NCBI GenBank assembly: GCA_016098155.1
Contig: JAAAJB010000570.1
Coordinates: 1-22,251, forward strand
Length of the DNA: 22,251 nucleotides
DNA from: Actinomortierella ambigua
Lineage: Eukaryota; Mortierellomycota; Mortierellomycetes; Mortierellales; Mortierellaceae
Reading direction: 5' to 3'
A program made the translations under genes and the position numbers. Of this stretch, positions 12,148-22,251 are shown piece after piece; position 1 is the stretch's first letter, and the number at the start of each line of letters is the position of its first letter. The notes beneath the pieces are model-generated. The model searched no databases and was not told the origin of the DNA. It saw only the letters and a program-made list of their open reading frames with translations.

Positions 12148-13462
12148 TCAGTGTTTGTCCTCTGGAGCTGTTCGTCTTGTAAATTTGAGAATATGAAGAC
12201 GCTCTCGTCCAGCAGCTCTTGTTCGGATTTTCTACAAAGATCAGCAATAAAAATACTTTTAGTAAAGCGATATTATCGAAATCGACGATTCACAACTCTC
12301 AACGTACGTTTCTAGGAATTCTTACAGCTGAATCAAATCCATCCTGGTGAAGAATGTTACAGATCTCCTCGGGCTTGTTCTCCTCAATAACCACAAGGTA
12401 AAAGGCGCCCTTTGGTGACAGGAGGTCCTAAATATCGGCAATAGGCGACGAACAAAAAGATGAGCAACCTAGCGTTTCTGCACCGGTGCAAAGCGACAAC
12501 ATGACTTTGCACTCCTTTCGACCATCAATACTCAAAAGTGCAGTGATACCTTAACGAATGGCAAGAACTGGTCAATGACTTCGCGCCCATCGATACCGCC
12601 TGCCCAAGAAGCTTCAATGGTGCGCGATCCCACGTCCTCCGATGGTGTGAGCACATATGGCGGGTTAAAGTACATCAAGTCAATCTTGCCTTTTAACCGC
12701 GGCAACAATCCTTCGACAAGCGACGTTTCAACGACATCCGCTGTTAGCTATGTGATCAAACATCAAAAGTCAGATCGAAAAATCCACGACTAGGGGATGA
12801 AGATGCGAACGTAGAGCGAGCCATCAGTACCTTGTTCTGACGAACTGTGGCAACCGTTGCCCGTGCTGCTCGGGGGTTGATGTCTGTGCACAGTTTTACT
12901 ATTTTGATAATAAGGATTGCAGAAAAAGCAAAGGAGGTTGGTCAATGTCAACAAACGCGAATCCGCGATTGGGGGGTGGGGGTGGGAAGGAGGCGAAGGG
13001 ATGTCTTGCATGCATTGAACATCAGACGACAGGGAGACATACAACAAGAAGACTCGCCTAGAATCTTGCCCACAAACGCGGTGACACATCCCGACCCAGA
13101 TCTGGTGTTGTGAAGATGAAGGAGGTTGCACAGAAATGGTGAGAATGCTTATTTCTCTCTATTTGCTTGTTTGTTTTTCCCGTTTCGATTGAACTTGATA
13201 TTGCTTCGTACCCAATCTCAAGGGAGATGGCGGGCTTCAGTGTCTCTAGATATTTCTGATCATCCTCAAAGGCGTCAAGAAATAAGAAGGTGTCCTCTAT
13301 GTGTGAAAGCATGAGTAGGGCAAAGGTGTTTGAGTTTTGCTTTGCAGTGAAGACTGGACTTTGAATCAGAGACAGGCCTGCAGCGATGGGATTACCAGAA
13401 GGCTCGTAGACATGATTGTAATCAGCCTGTTTGAGATGTGAGAGATCAGGGGTGGGTAGCAT
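12148..13462 (-). CDS. MTQ2: MTQ2/N6AMT1-type eRF1 glutamine methyltransferase
   Basis: Seven exons, 13462-13396, 13296-13212, 13101-13043, 12898-12831, 12747-12550, 12427-12326 and 12231-12148, give 220 aa (human N6AMT1 is 214 aa). The enzyme, as a heterodimer with TRM112, uses S-adenosylmethionine to methylate the glutamine of the GGQ motif of release factor eRF1. YEPSEDTFLFLDA starts the fold. The AdoMet-binding loop is LEIGSGSG (48-55), the acidic ribose-binding residue lies in LCTDINP (D76), and the catalytic NPPY is at 121-124 (YFNPPYVLTP). ASWAGGIDGREV and GAFYLVVIEENKPEEI follow in family order. Exons are as short as 59 nt. For exon 3 a GTATGT donor at 13042 was preferred over a GC donor at 13057 because it restores GESSCLKLCTDINP. 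The product ends about 87 bases from MUS81, convergently. Residues 1-17 are the least certain. Confidence 0.93.
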
Positions 13463-13999
13463 GGTGAAGGTTGGTTGGGGGAGGGGAAGAGTTTGCCACC
13501 ATCGAATTCACGTAGCGGGACTGCGTTTTGTGGTTGGAGCTCGGCGACCTTTCCAAGTCTGGCTCCCCCCCCCTCTCGCGCTACATCTGGCTAGCTGCAA
13601 GGGGGGGGGGACTGGGAAGAGAAGCGGGACATCTGTGAGAGGACAAAGCGGCCCACCCGTCAGTAAAGAGTCTGGTGCAGAAGGGAGCGGGAAGAGCAGT
13701 GAGGACCAATGCGTGCGTTGTTGGGAAAAGCCAAGTATAGAGGGTGGCCTTTTTTAAACCAAAGTAGCAAAAGGCTGTGCCACACTTTCTTTTTCTTATT
13801 CTTCTTCTTCCTCCGGTTATAATGTTTCCACGGTTCATTTCTTGAGGAGACAATCGTTCATTTTTTTCATTCCATCTCCCTTTCTCCACTCGCTCTCGCC
13901 ATTTCCCATCTACCATAGCCCGCTCCGTTTGCACGTTTGTATATTCAAACCTTATCTCATACGCGGCACTTCCGGACGCGCTACACGCAATACGTTACC
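13463..13999. promoter_or_regulatory. Divergent intergenic region, MTQ2 and unknown gene
   Basis: These 537 bases lie between two start codons that face apart, so they should hold both promoters and leaders. A C9 run (13565-13573) and a G10 run (13601-13610) could pair as a hairpin. CT-rich DNA near 13780-13910 precedes the plus-strand gene. No TATA box is convincing and no coding segment is supported; the open frames here have no family similarity. Confidence 0.55.
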
Positions 14000-16812
14000 A
14001 TGGAAAGGCTTCTCACGGCCGAGAATCTCTCGAGGCACACACTACACCACAAAGGCTTGAACGTCAAGCGGGACTTTGTTCAGGAGTACCTTGATGCCTT
14101 GCCGCCGTGGGAACCTGCCCCAAGAGCCTCGTCTGTGGGCCGACAAGCACAGGGAACATCCACCAAGGAGCAACCATCACAGCCGCCCACTTCAAAGCGC
14201 TGCCAAAGTAGCCCTAATCACCATGCGAACCGCAATCGTAAGCAGCAAAACAACTCTTCTCGACCGCAACAGCCCTTGCACTCTCCTGTCGCCGGACTCC
14301 AAGCAGAACCAGGTCTTCCCGCTAATAACAAGAGAAAGACGGGTGATACGAAGCAATCCATCCTGGACACCAACAGCACCCCAATATCGCCAGAAGTTCC
14401 GGCCCCTCCGAAGGAGGGCAACTCAAAGAATCAGCGAAGAAAGGCAGCGAAGCGGGCGAGGCAGGAGGAGCAGAAAGCCAAGCGTCGAAGGAAGCAGGCG
14501 CCTGCGCAGGAGAGCGAGCTAGACACGGTAGCGCAGGAGATTCAGCAGTTGGATGTGGGTCAGTCAAATACCACGAGCCGCGACCCTCCAAGCCGTCCCC
14601 AGGTGGTTCCTTCTAGCGGAGGCCCCATTACCCGCTCTCGCTCCTCACGCCGCGGCTCCAAGAATCAAAAGACCCCCAATGCAGCAGCAACAGCAGCAAC
14701 AGCAGCACCGCAACCAGTGGGCACACGTACCAAAACACGAGGTATGGACCCCCCTCCCACCCCATTTGCCTCTAAAGATAAGAAATAGCGCAGAGTAGAA
14801 TCAGCAAAAAAATAACGACTAATGCAGCCAAAGGTCAACAACGCCCATGATAGAACCCCGTCTTTCGCCATCAGAGCTGGAAGGCTCACAGACTCTACCC
14901 CGTAAACCATCCCACATGAACTCTGGACCACCCAAAAACGAGCGACCGCAGAAAACATTGCAACAGCCTCATACTGTTCAGCAGCGGCTTTACGGAAACA
15001 GTGTGAGCTACAAGAGTTTGCTGCGAAAAACGACGGAAGCATGTCAAGGGCTCAATCTATCCGACGCCGACACCTCCGATGAAGAGAGTAAGACTTCTCG
15101 CTTGTCCGCTGAGCACTCTGGTCGGCGCCGAATAAAAGATCCTTCAAAGACGCGCAAGATCCTGGCATCCAGCTCGCTGCTGATGGATGTAAGGCAGGAA
15201 TGTAGGAGGGGGGGTACAACAGTAGTAAAGCTGTGCGAAAAGGGATGATGATCATTACCCTACCGCCCAGAAATTGAAAACTCGCCCTACTTTGCATCGT
15301 GTGATTCGCTCAACAACAAAATAGCAATTCTCGGCACCCAGAATCTCTAGCAACCGCATCACAGTAAGTGTTGGATCACTTTGTCACCGCTCAGGTGGGC
15401 AATGATCTCTTTGAAGTTCATTTCACTGAATGACTATCGCTCGTTTTGAGAATAGCTCCTTGAACGCAAGAACGAACGAATCGGCATTTTCAACAAGGGG
15501 AGGGCCTCCACCATGACTGCAGTTCCAAAGAGTACTTTGCTGAGTCTTTGGGTCGTCATCGTAGGGGTCGATGAGGAGGAGGAAAGGCACAATGTAACAT
15601 CTCTGCTAACCGTAGGCTTTCTGGCTATCCTCATGTTCTATAGGATTTACCGAGTCTGCGTTTCTAGGACGATCATCACCATCACCGACTTTGGACAACA
15701 CTCTTCGGGCTACAAGACAGCAGAGCCAGGATCCTCCTGCTTCATCGGCGAAACAGACGACATCTGTCTTCTTCAAAGATGCGCAGGATCGACCAAAGCA
15801 GCAACACTGCGACATCCCCCGACAGACGCAAGACAGCCCTTGGCTAGGTCGTCAGAAAAGCGGTCGTCGCTCAAAGAAGAATACCGTGCAATCGGCAGCC
15901 TCACGCCCACACCAACTCCCGAGAGCTTCTTGCGGACACGAGGCAGAACATGTCCCTCGCGAATCTACGGATGCTCCCCAGCAACTTTCGCCTACTAGCC
16001 AAAGCTGGATGCAGTGTGAATCGTCTCTCCTAAGCCCTGACTCGCGTTTCCGCCAGGCTACCCCCGAAGATATTGTCGACGAGATCCTGGATGATCTGAA
16101 GGGACACCTGCCCTCAGCCTCTCCGACACTCGCACCACATACTGAACCGCCACCGCAGATGTAAGTCACACTAGTTTTCTGATGCTCTATGTGTGCTTCC
16201 AGTGTACAGTAAATGCCCGATTCGAGTCTCACTCGCTCGCGGATTCCCATTTCTCTTTCTTGGATATTCAGGCCCTGCAGCATCCCTACTACATCGAGTT
16301 ATTCCACACAATTGCCTTTGTCAGCATCGTTGACATGTATTGATCAAGAAGGCTTCTACAATCAGCCGCCAATCCCTCTTACCCCCTTGCTCCGTCAGGG
16401 ATATTCTTCGAACCCGCACGGCTCTCAGCCCTTTGATAGCGTCCCGCCCTTTGATGGCCCTGGTTGTCCTATCCCAATGCTTCCACCCATGCCGATGATA
16501 CACGAAGAGCAGCCGATGCTCCTGCCCCTGTACGTGGAACGATCTTGGGCGCCGGAGGTAGCTCCTATGAGCGGAATCGCATATTGCCACCCAGAAACTG
16601 GAATGGACCCGACAGCACTCCGATCTTATCAGCCCTACCTGCCTCCCCCTCCGCTCATTCCAGTAGGGCAATGTGCTCTTGATGCGATGCACTACAGCGA
16701 CCTAGGCGCTCCAGTGACGGCACCTATCAAGCCTGTTGGCCCTCTTCAATACACTCCAAGATACGCGCGCATTCCCTATGGCGGCCCTTATGAATGGAGA
16801 CTGCCTTATTGA
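14000..16812 (+). CDS. Unrecognised basic, proline-rich protein (multi-exon)
   Basis: I do not recognise this protein. The best model joins 14000-14741, 14854-15188, 15325-15363, 15456-15531, 15644-16160 and 16272-16812, giving 749 aa in one frame. The donor at 15532 could instead be 15544, adding four residues. Support comes from good splice consensus (GTATGG, GTAAGG, GTAAGTG, GTAAGT donors), branch-like CTAAT/CTAAC near 14819 and 15605, and phases that fit throughout. Residues 1-40 include an Arg/Lys/Leu segment and EYLDALPPWEP. Residues 143-166 are strongly basic and look like a nuclear localisation signal. The short middle exons encode RISSNRIT followed by LLERKNERIGIFNKGRAS, the most motif-like part. 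A later acidic helix-like segment reads EDIVDEILDDLKGHL. The last 180 residues are rich in Pro, Tyr and Met, ending YGGPYEWRLPY. No signal peptide or membrane segment is expected. A nuclear regulatory role is only a guess. It could also be two genes, split near 15190-15460. Confidence 0.6.
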
Positions 16813-17204
16813 TTGGCGAATTACTCACTCCGTACCGTACTCTCTTTTTTTTGCCACCAAATTTGATATGCTCGACACAAACAGTCAAAGCCACCCATTC
16901 ACTGTGCTTCTTTTTTTTTCTTGTAATGCAAATTAGTCGTGTTGGGAAAAGCATTGGTTCTTTTTGTTCTTGGAGAGAAGGTCCTGTCCATCAAACTAGT
17001 CTTGTACCTGCGTGCCTCGAACCTCCTCCCCTGTCCCTCCACCCCCTTCTTTGCTCGCTCAGCCTTCGTAGTAGTCATTAGCCCTTCATCTCCTAGGGCC
17101 TAGCAGGGGCAATTCAAAGATTCAAGCCTCCGTCACTCTCCTCGACTCTGTTACCTCCTCCCTACCTACACACACACTATTCCACATATTCTACACCATT
17201 CACA
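16813..17204. promoter_or_regulatory. Spacer and probable POLR3A promoter
   Basis: These 392 bases separate the tail-to-head pair of plus-strand genes. The left part has T-runs (about 16844-16851, 16911-16919). The right part is rich in C and CA (CTACCTACACACACAC near 17161-17175), ending about 30 bases before the start codon. I found no AATAAA, TATA box or coding segment. Confidence 0.5.
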
Positions 17205-20200
17205 ATGAAGGAACAAGTCGTAGACCAGGCACCAAAGAAAATGTACGTTCCTTCTCCCCATGAAGAATGAATGGTATGACAAGTGAACGAGAGAATGAAT
17301 GGGAGAAAGCCTGTCTCCTAATACCATGACTGGCTGCTCTCAAAAAAATCTATAGCAAACAAATCCAGTTTGGTGTTCTCTCACCTCAGGAGATTGTTCA
17401 GGTTTCCGAGTTTGAGGTCACCCAGCGGGACCTATACACTGTCCAGGATCGTCAACCCGTCAAGTATGGTATGCTCGATCTGAGGCTGGTAAGTTTTGAT
17501 TCTTCGTGCTCTGTGACACTGAACGGATGAAAAATACATTGCTGCGGCCAATTTTATTGCTAGTATGTAGACTGACTCTTTTGTTCTCTAAACTCAACTT
17601 ACCTCCACCCACCCACCCACCTACTTACCACCTCACTACTATAGGGTACATCGGATAAGCAAGCGACATGCGAGACGTGCGGCTTGAAGCAGCAGGACTG
17701 TATTGGCCATTTTGCGCACATCCGACTGTGTCTCCCCGTGTTCCACATTGGATATTTCCGAGCCGCGATTGTGATTCTTCAAAACATCTGCAAGACCTGT
17801 TCGCGCGTGTTGCTCTCAGAAAAGGATCGTCGCAAGTATCTTCGCCGGCTGCGCGCGCCACGACTGGAGAATCTGACGCGGAAGACTGTGTGCAAGGCGA
17901 TCAATACCGAGTGCAAAAAGGTCACCCATTGCCCTTATTGTGCCGCCATCAACGGCACCGTCAAGAAGGTCGGCGCCCTCAGGATCGTCCACGAAAAGTA
18001 CCGTGCGAAGCGTGTCCAGGACGAGAAGGACCTGTTTTTGGATTCGTTCAAGGCGGCCATTGCTGCCACCCCGGAAATCAAGGCCCATGTTGGCAAGGCT
18101 CATGAGGATATGAACCCGTTGCGCGTGTTGAACTTGTTCAAGGCAATCTCTGATGAGGTAAGAAGCGGAGCTTTTTTTGGTTTTGTGCTTTTGAGAAAAC
18201 GCTTTTCACCATGTCAGTCCTCTCACTTATTTATTTTTTTACTGGACTTAGGATTGCGAACTCTTGGGCATGAACCCGGATCTGGGACGACCTGAATCAT
18301 ATCTGTGGCAAAACATCTCTGTCCCCCCTGTCTGTATTCGTCCCTCAGTTCAGCAGGATGGCGCGAGTAACGAAGACGATATCACGGTCAAGCTGACAGA
18401 AGTCATCTTCACCAACGCACACATGCAGGCAGGTCTGGAGAAGGGCATTGCCGTGCACAGCTTGATGGAGCAGTGGGAATTCCTGCAACTTTCGGTCGCC
18501 ATGTACATCAACAGTGAATTGCCAGGTCTGTCGAATCTGATGCCGGGCAAGCCCGTCCGAGGCTTTGTGCAGCGTCTGAAGGGTAAGCAAGGTCGTTTCC
18601 GTGGCAACTTGTCGGGCAAGCGTGTCGATTTCTCGGGACGTACGGTCATTTCGCCCGACCCCAACCTGCGGATTGATCAGGTCGCCGTGCCGGAGCTGGT
18701 GGCCAAGAACCTGACATATCCGGAGCGTGTGACGGAGCACAATATCGAACGACTGCGCAAGGCAATCGTGAACGGTACAGACGTGCACCCTGGCGCCAAC
18801 TATGTGACACTGGGTTCTAACGGCATGAAGCGATCGCTCAAGTTTGGTAACCGCAGCCAGCTCGCAGCGGATTTGCAGATTGGCGATGTGGTGGAGCGTC
18901 ACTTGCACGACAACGACGTGGTCCTGTTCAACCGTCAGCCATCGCTCCACAAGCTCAGTATCATGGCCCATTATGCAAAGATCCGACCCTGGCGCACGTT
19001 CCGATTCAACGAGTGTGTCTGCAACCCTTATAACGCCGATTTCGACGGAGACGAGATGAACTTGCACGTGCCCCAGACAGAAGAGGCCAGGACAGAGGCG
19101 ATTGAGCTCATGGGTGTCAAGAACAACCTGGTGACCCCACGAAACGGTACGCCGCTCATTGCGGCCATTCAGGATTTCATCACGGCGTCGTACTTGATCA
19201 CGCAAAAGGACCTGTTCTTTGACCGCGCCCAGTTTGTCCAGATCTGTTCTTATCTGGGTGACGCCGAACTCAAGATTGACATCCCTCCCCCAGCCATCAT
19301 CAAGCCAGCCCACCGTTGGACGGGCAAGCAGATCATCAGCGTCCTGCTGCGTCCCAACAAGGAGTCCAATATCTTTGTCAACCTGGAGGCCAAGACCCGT
19401 TCGTACGACAAGGTCAAGCGACCTGTGATGGACATGTGCAGGAACGACGGCTACTTGGTCATCTACAACAGCGAGATCATGTGCGGTGTGTTGGACAAGT
19501 CGATTGTCGGTGATGGCAACAAGAGTTCGCTTTTCTACATTGTGTTGCGTGACTATGGTCCCATCGAGGCCGCCAAGTGCATGAACCGGCTGGCGAAGCT
19601 CTGTGCCCGTTGGCTCGGTACGGTCGGCTTCTCGATCGGTATTAACGATGTGCAGCCGGGCGAGGTCCTGGCGGCGAAGAAGGACGACTTGGTCAAGGCC
19701 TCGTATGCTCACTGCGACGAGCTCATTGCAAAGTCGACTGCGGGCCAACTGGAGAACCAGCCCGGATGCGATGTAGAGCAGACGTTAGAGGCCTTGATTT
19801 CTGGAGAGCTGTCGCAGGTTCGTGACAAGGTCGGTGATATCTGTTTGACGGAGCTCAACAAGTACAACTCGCCGCTGATCATGGCTACCTGTGGTTCCAA
19901 GGGTAGGTTTTTTTTTCACTGTTTTACAACGTGCCTGTCTGTGCATGGACTCTTGCAAAAGGGCTGCGTTATGTTCCTTTTCTGACCCAAAACGCAATCA
20001 ATTCCCTCTTTTTTTTTTTTTGTTTGAACCATATAGGTTCCAAGATTAACGTGTCGCAGATGGTTGCTTGTGTCGGTCAGCAGATTATTAGTGGAAAGCG
20101 TATTCCCAACGGCTTTCAGGACCGTTCACTGCCTCATTTCTTGAAGCATTCCAAGGTCCCACCAGCCAAGGGTTTCGTCCGCAACAGTTTCTACTCTGGT

Positions 20201-21889
20201 CTGACGCCAACAGAGTTCTTCTTCCACGCTGTCTCTGGTCGTGAAGGTCTGGTCGATACTGCTGTCAAGACGGCCGAAACGGGTTATATGCAGCGCCGTC
20301 TGATGAAGGCCTTTGAGGATCTGACTACGCATTACGATCTGTCGGTGCGTAATTCGGAGGGTGCGGTTGTTCAGTTCAAGTATGGTTCGGATGGTCTGGA
20401 CCCGGCGGTGCTGGAGGGCAACGGTATTCCGGTGCTGTTTGACCGCAACTTTACAAACACGCTACACGTTGTGCCCGTGACAAAGGACGACAAGATCCTG
20501 TTGCCATGGCAGATTATGATGTATAGTGAGAAGGTCTTTGATTCGCCCAAGTGGAGCAAGAACTGCTCGGAGGAGTTTATCGAAGCCGCGCGGATGTATG
20601 TGCGGGACAAGATTGCGGGTCGACTGAGGGATCTGCGTGTGGCCTACAATATGATGTCGGGCGAGCACTATCCGGGAGAGGAGTACGAGGACATTGACAT
20701 TGATTGGTCCATCGAACGAGAGGTGCGCAGCATTGTTAACAACAAGTTGGCCGTCACTGAGCGACATATGGATCGGTTCCTGAACGTGTGCTGGGACAAG
20801 TTTATGAAGGCCAAGATCGAGCCGGCCTCGGCCGTCGGTGCCGTGGGTGCCCAGTCGATTGGTGAGCCCGGTACGCAGATGACGCTCAAGACTTTCCATT
20901 TTGCTGGTGTTGCTTCCATGAACATTACGCTCGGTGTGCCCCGTATCAAGGAGATTATCAACGCGGCCAAGGTGATCAACACACCCATCATCACGACGCG
21001 GTTGGTCAACAACACAGATCTGAAGGCGGCCCGTATCGTGAAGGGCCGTATTGAGAAGACGATGCTGGGCGATATTGCCGAGTACATTGAGGAGGTTTAC
21101 AAGCCCGATGAGTGCTACCTGGGTGTCCGCCTGGACATGGAGGCCATCCGCCGACTGCAGCTCGAGACAGATCTGGATGAGGTGGCCAAGGCGATTGGCC
21201 GGGACCGCAAGCTGAAGATTGGACATGAGAATGTGCAGTCGCACAAGCCCGACCGTCTGCGTATCTATGTCAAGGACACTGGCAAGGGAGATCTGTACTA
21301 CTCGATCAAGAACCTCAAGCGTGCCTTGCCAGATGTGATTGTCAAGGGTCTGCCGCAGGTCAACCGTGCAGTCATCAACGAGATCCAGGGCAGTGGCGGT
21401 AAGAAGGAGTTGCTTGTCGAGGGTTACGGTCTTCGTGATCTGATGAACACTGAAGGTGTGGTTGGCACAATGACGCGCTCGAACCACGTCATGGAGGTCT
21501 GGAAGGTGCTCGGTATCGAGGCTGCGCGTAGAACTATTCTGGACGAGATCAAGTCTGTGATGGACTCTCACGGTCTGACGATCGATCCGCGCCACGTCAT
21601 GTTGTTGGGAGATATCATGACCTCGAAGGGCGAGGTCTTGGGTATCACGCGCTTCGGTATTGCCAAGATGAAGGACTCGGTCATGATGCTTGCCTCCTTT
21701 GAGAAGACCACCGACCATCTGTTTGAGGCCGCCCTGTACTCCAAGAAGGACGCCATCGAGGGCGTCTCCGAGTGCATTATCATGGGTATCCCCATGACAA
21801 TCGGCACCGGTCTCTTCAAGCTCATCAAGCGCGACGAAGCTACCCGTGATCGTATCCCTGCTCGCCGCAGACTTTTGTTTGATGCGTAG
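17205..21889 (+). CDS. RPC1: RNA polymerase III largest subunit (POLR3A/RPC160)
   Basis: Exons 17205-17242, 17356-17488, 17645-18157, 18252-19902 and 20037-21889 give 1395 aa (human POLR3A 1390). It forms the catalytic cleft of Pol III, which makes tRNA, 5S rRNA and other small RNAs. The N-terminus IKQIQFGVLSPQEI and the zinc site C66-x2-C69-x6-C76-x2-H79 (CETCGLKQQDCIGH) start the clamp; a second Cys set is CKTC and CPYC. GNLSGKRVDFSGRTVISPDP is the lid/rudder region. FNRQPSLHK and NADFDGDEMN supply the active site, with metal-binding D491, D493 and D495. GLTPTEFFFHAVSGREGL is the bridge-helix region. GAVGAQSIGEPGTQMTLKTF begins the trigger loop. The end SECIIMGIPMTIGTGLFKLI is diagnostic for the Pol III rather than the Pol I or Pol II paralogue. 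Third-position G/C is higher than in the neighbours, consistent with strong expression (inference). The intact family length argues against a pseudogene. Confidence 0.97.
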
Positions 21890-21917
21890 AAAAAGAAGCA
21901 AAGGCCAACATTTACTA

Positions 21918-21923
21918 CAATAA
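21918..21923 (+). terminator. AATAAA poly(A) signal of POLR3A
   Basis: A canonical AATAAA lies 29 bases after the POLR3A stop codon (TAG at 21887-21889). Confidence 0.6.
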
Positions 21924-22251
21924 ACCACTATTCTGCATATTATTTAAGGGATTTTGAAAACGCGTGGCGAGGGGCAAACACTAGAATAAGCCAAGGCGCG
22001 TGCCAAGGACAAGCACTAAAACCGGCATTGCCAACGTTGACATCGTGCGTGGGATATCGCCCACGAATGACGGTTCTATGCTATATTCTGTACTGACGGT
22101 TCTATGCTATATTCTGGACTGACGATTCTATGCTCTACTCTGTGGTCCTCGGCCGATGGTTGGTATCGCCTAAGGGACCAACTCTACCACCTCCGACAGC
22201 TGCAAAGGCGGCTCACCAGCATCGAATCGCACGTCGGTCGGTCAACACCTT
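21924..22251. other. Downstream intergenic end of the window
   Basis: No gene is supported here. Apart from the tandem repeat at 22068-22145 the sequence is mixed and has no recognisable similarity. The last ~75 bases could belong to a neighbouring gene outside the window, but no frame is long enough to say. Confidence 0.6.
22068..22145. repeat. Three 26-bp tandem repeats
   Basis: Units 22068-22093, 22094-22119 and 22120-22145 share TGACGRTTCTATGCT followed by an AT/CT-rich half. The first two differ at one base; the third has several changes. Confidence 0.9.

Noticed and set aside
13043..13060. GC-AG intron in the methyltransferase gene (donor near 13057)
   Set aside because: A canonical GTATGT donor at 13042 in the same phase gives a better match to the family spacing before CTDINP.
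15513..15998. Open frame with a hydrophobic stretch resembling a membrane helix (near 15610-15650)
   Set aside because: The hydrophobic part falls in a predicted intron with a CTAAC branch site. Downstream the neighbouring frame is the one that continues cleanly to the next donor at 16161.
18345..19748. 467-codon open frame on the minus strand opposite POLR3A
   Set aside because: It lies entirely antisense to conserved POLR3A exon 4, has no recognisable similarity and is explained by the codon bias of the sense gene.
20462..21928. 488-codon open frame on the minus strand opposite POLR3A exon 5
   Set aside because: Same reason: a shadow of the strongly biased sense codons, with no independent evidence.

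Overview
The window is eukaryotic nuclear DNA, almost certainly from a filamentous fungus. It carries intron-rich genes with short GT-AG introns (about 80-320 nt, one of 701 nt), CTAAC-like branch sites, T-rich acceptors, AATAAA/ATTAAA signals next to stop codons, and many (CT)n, (AG)n and homopolymer tracts. An RS-domain U2AF large subunit and a FAM72-family protein, both absent from budding yeast, point to an early-diverging lineage (Mucoromycota, perhaps Mortierellales). That placement is inference and cannot be settled without a search.

Layout from left to right. Positions 1-1834 are simple-sequence DNA with no supported gene. 2027-5403 (+) is a four-exon gene whose last ~160 codons encode a complete FAM72 domain behind a ~760-residue low-complexity extension. 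5766-8972 (-) is the six-exon U2AF2 gene (RS region, U2AF ligand motif, RRM1, RRM2, UHM). 9188-12061 (+) is the four-exon MUS81 structure-specific endonuclease gene. 12148-13462 (-) is a seven-exon MTQ2/N6AMT1-type release-factor glutamine methyltransferase gene. 14000-16812 (+) is a multi-exon gene for a basic, Pro-rich protein that I do not recognise. 17205-21889 (+) is the five-exon gene for the largest subunit of RNA polymerase III (POLR3A/RPC1). 21890-22251 holds its poly(A) signal and a 26-bp tandem repeat.

The first four genes alternate in strand. FAM72-like/U2AF2 and MUS81/MTQ2 converge; U2AF2/MUS81 share a 215-bp divergent promoter, and MTQ2/unknown gene share a 537-bp one. The genes are housekeeping (splicing, DNA repair, translation termination, Pol III transcription) and form no pathway or cluster. 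I see no mobile-element protein, CRISPR array, tRNA or rRNA, and no new multi-gene system. The points most worth a second look are the FAM72 fusion, a nested direct/inverted repeat in a MUS81 intron, pyrimidine tracts in the long U2AF2 intron, and the unrecognised protein.

Exon joins were deduced by hand from reading frame, splice consensus and remembered family similarity. Frames close exactly for all six genes. One internal donor of the unknown gene stays ambiguous.
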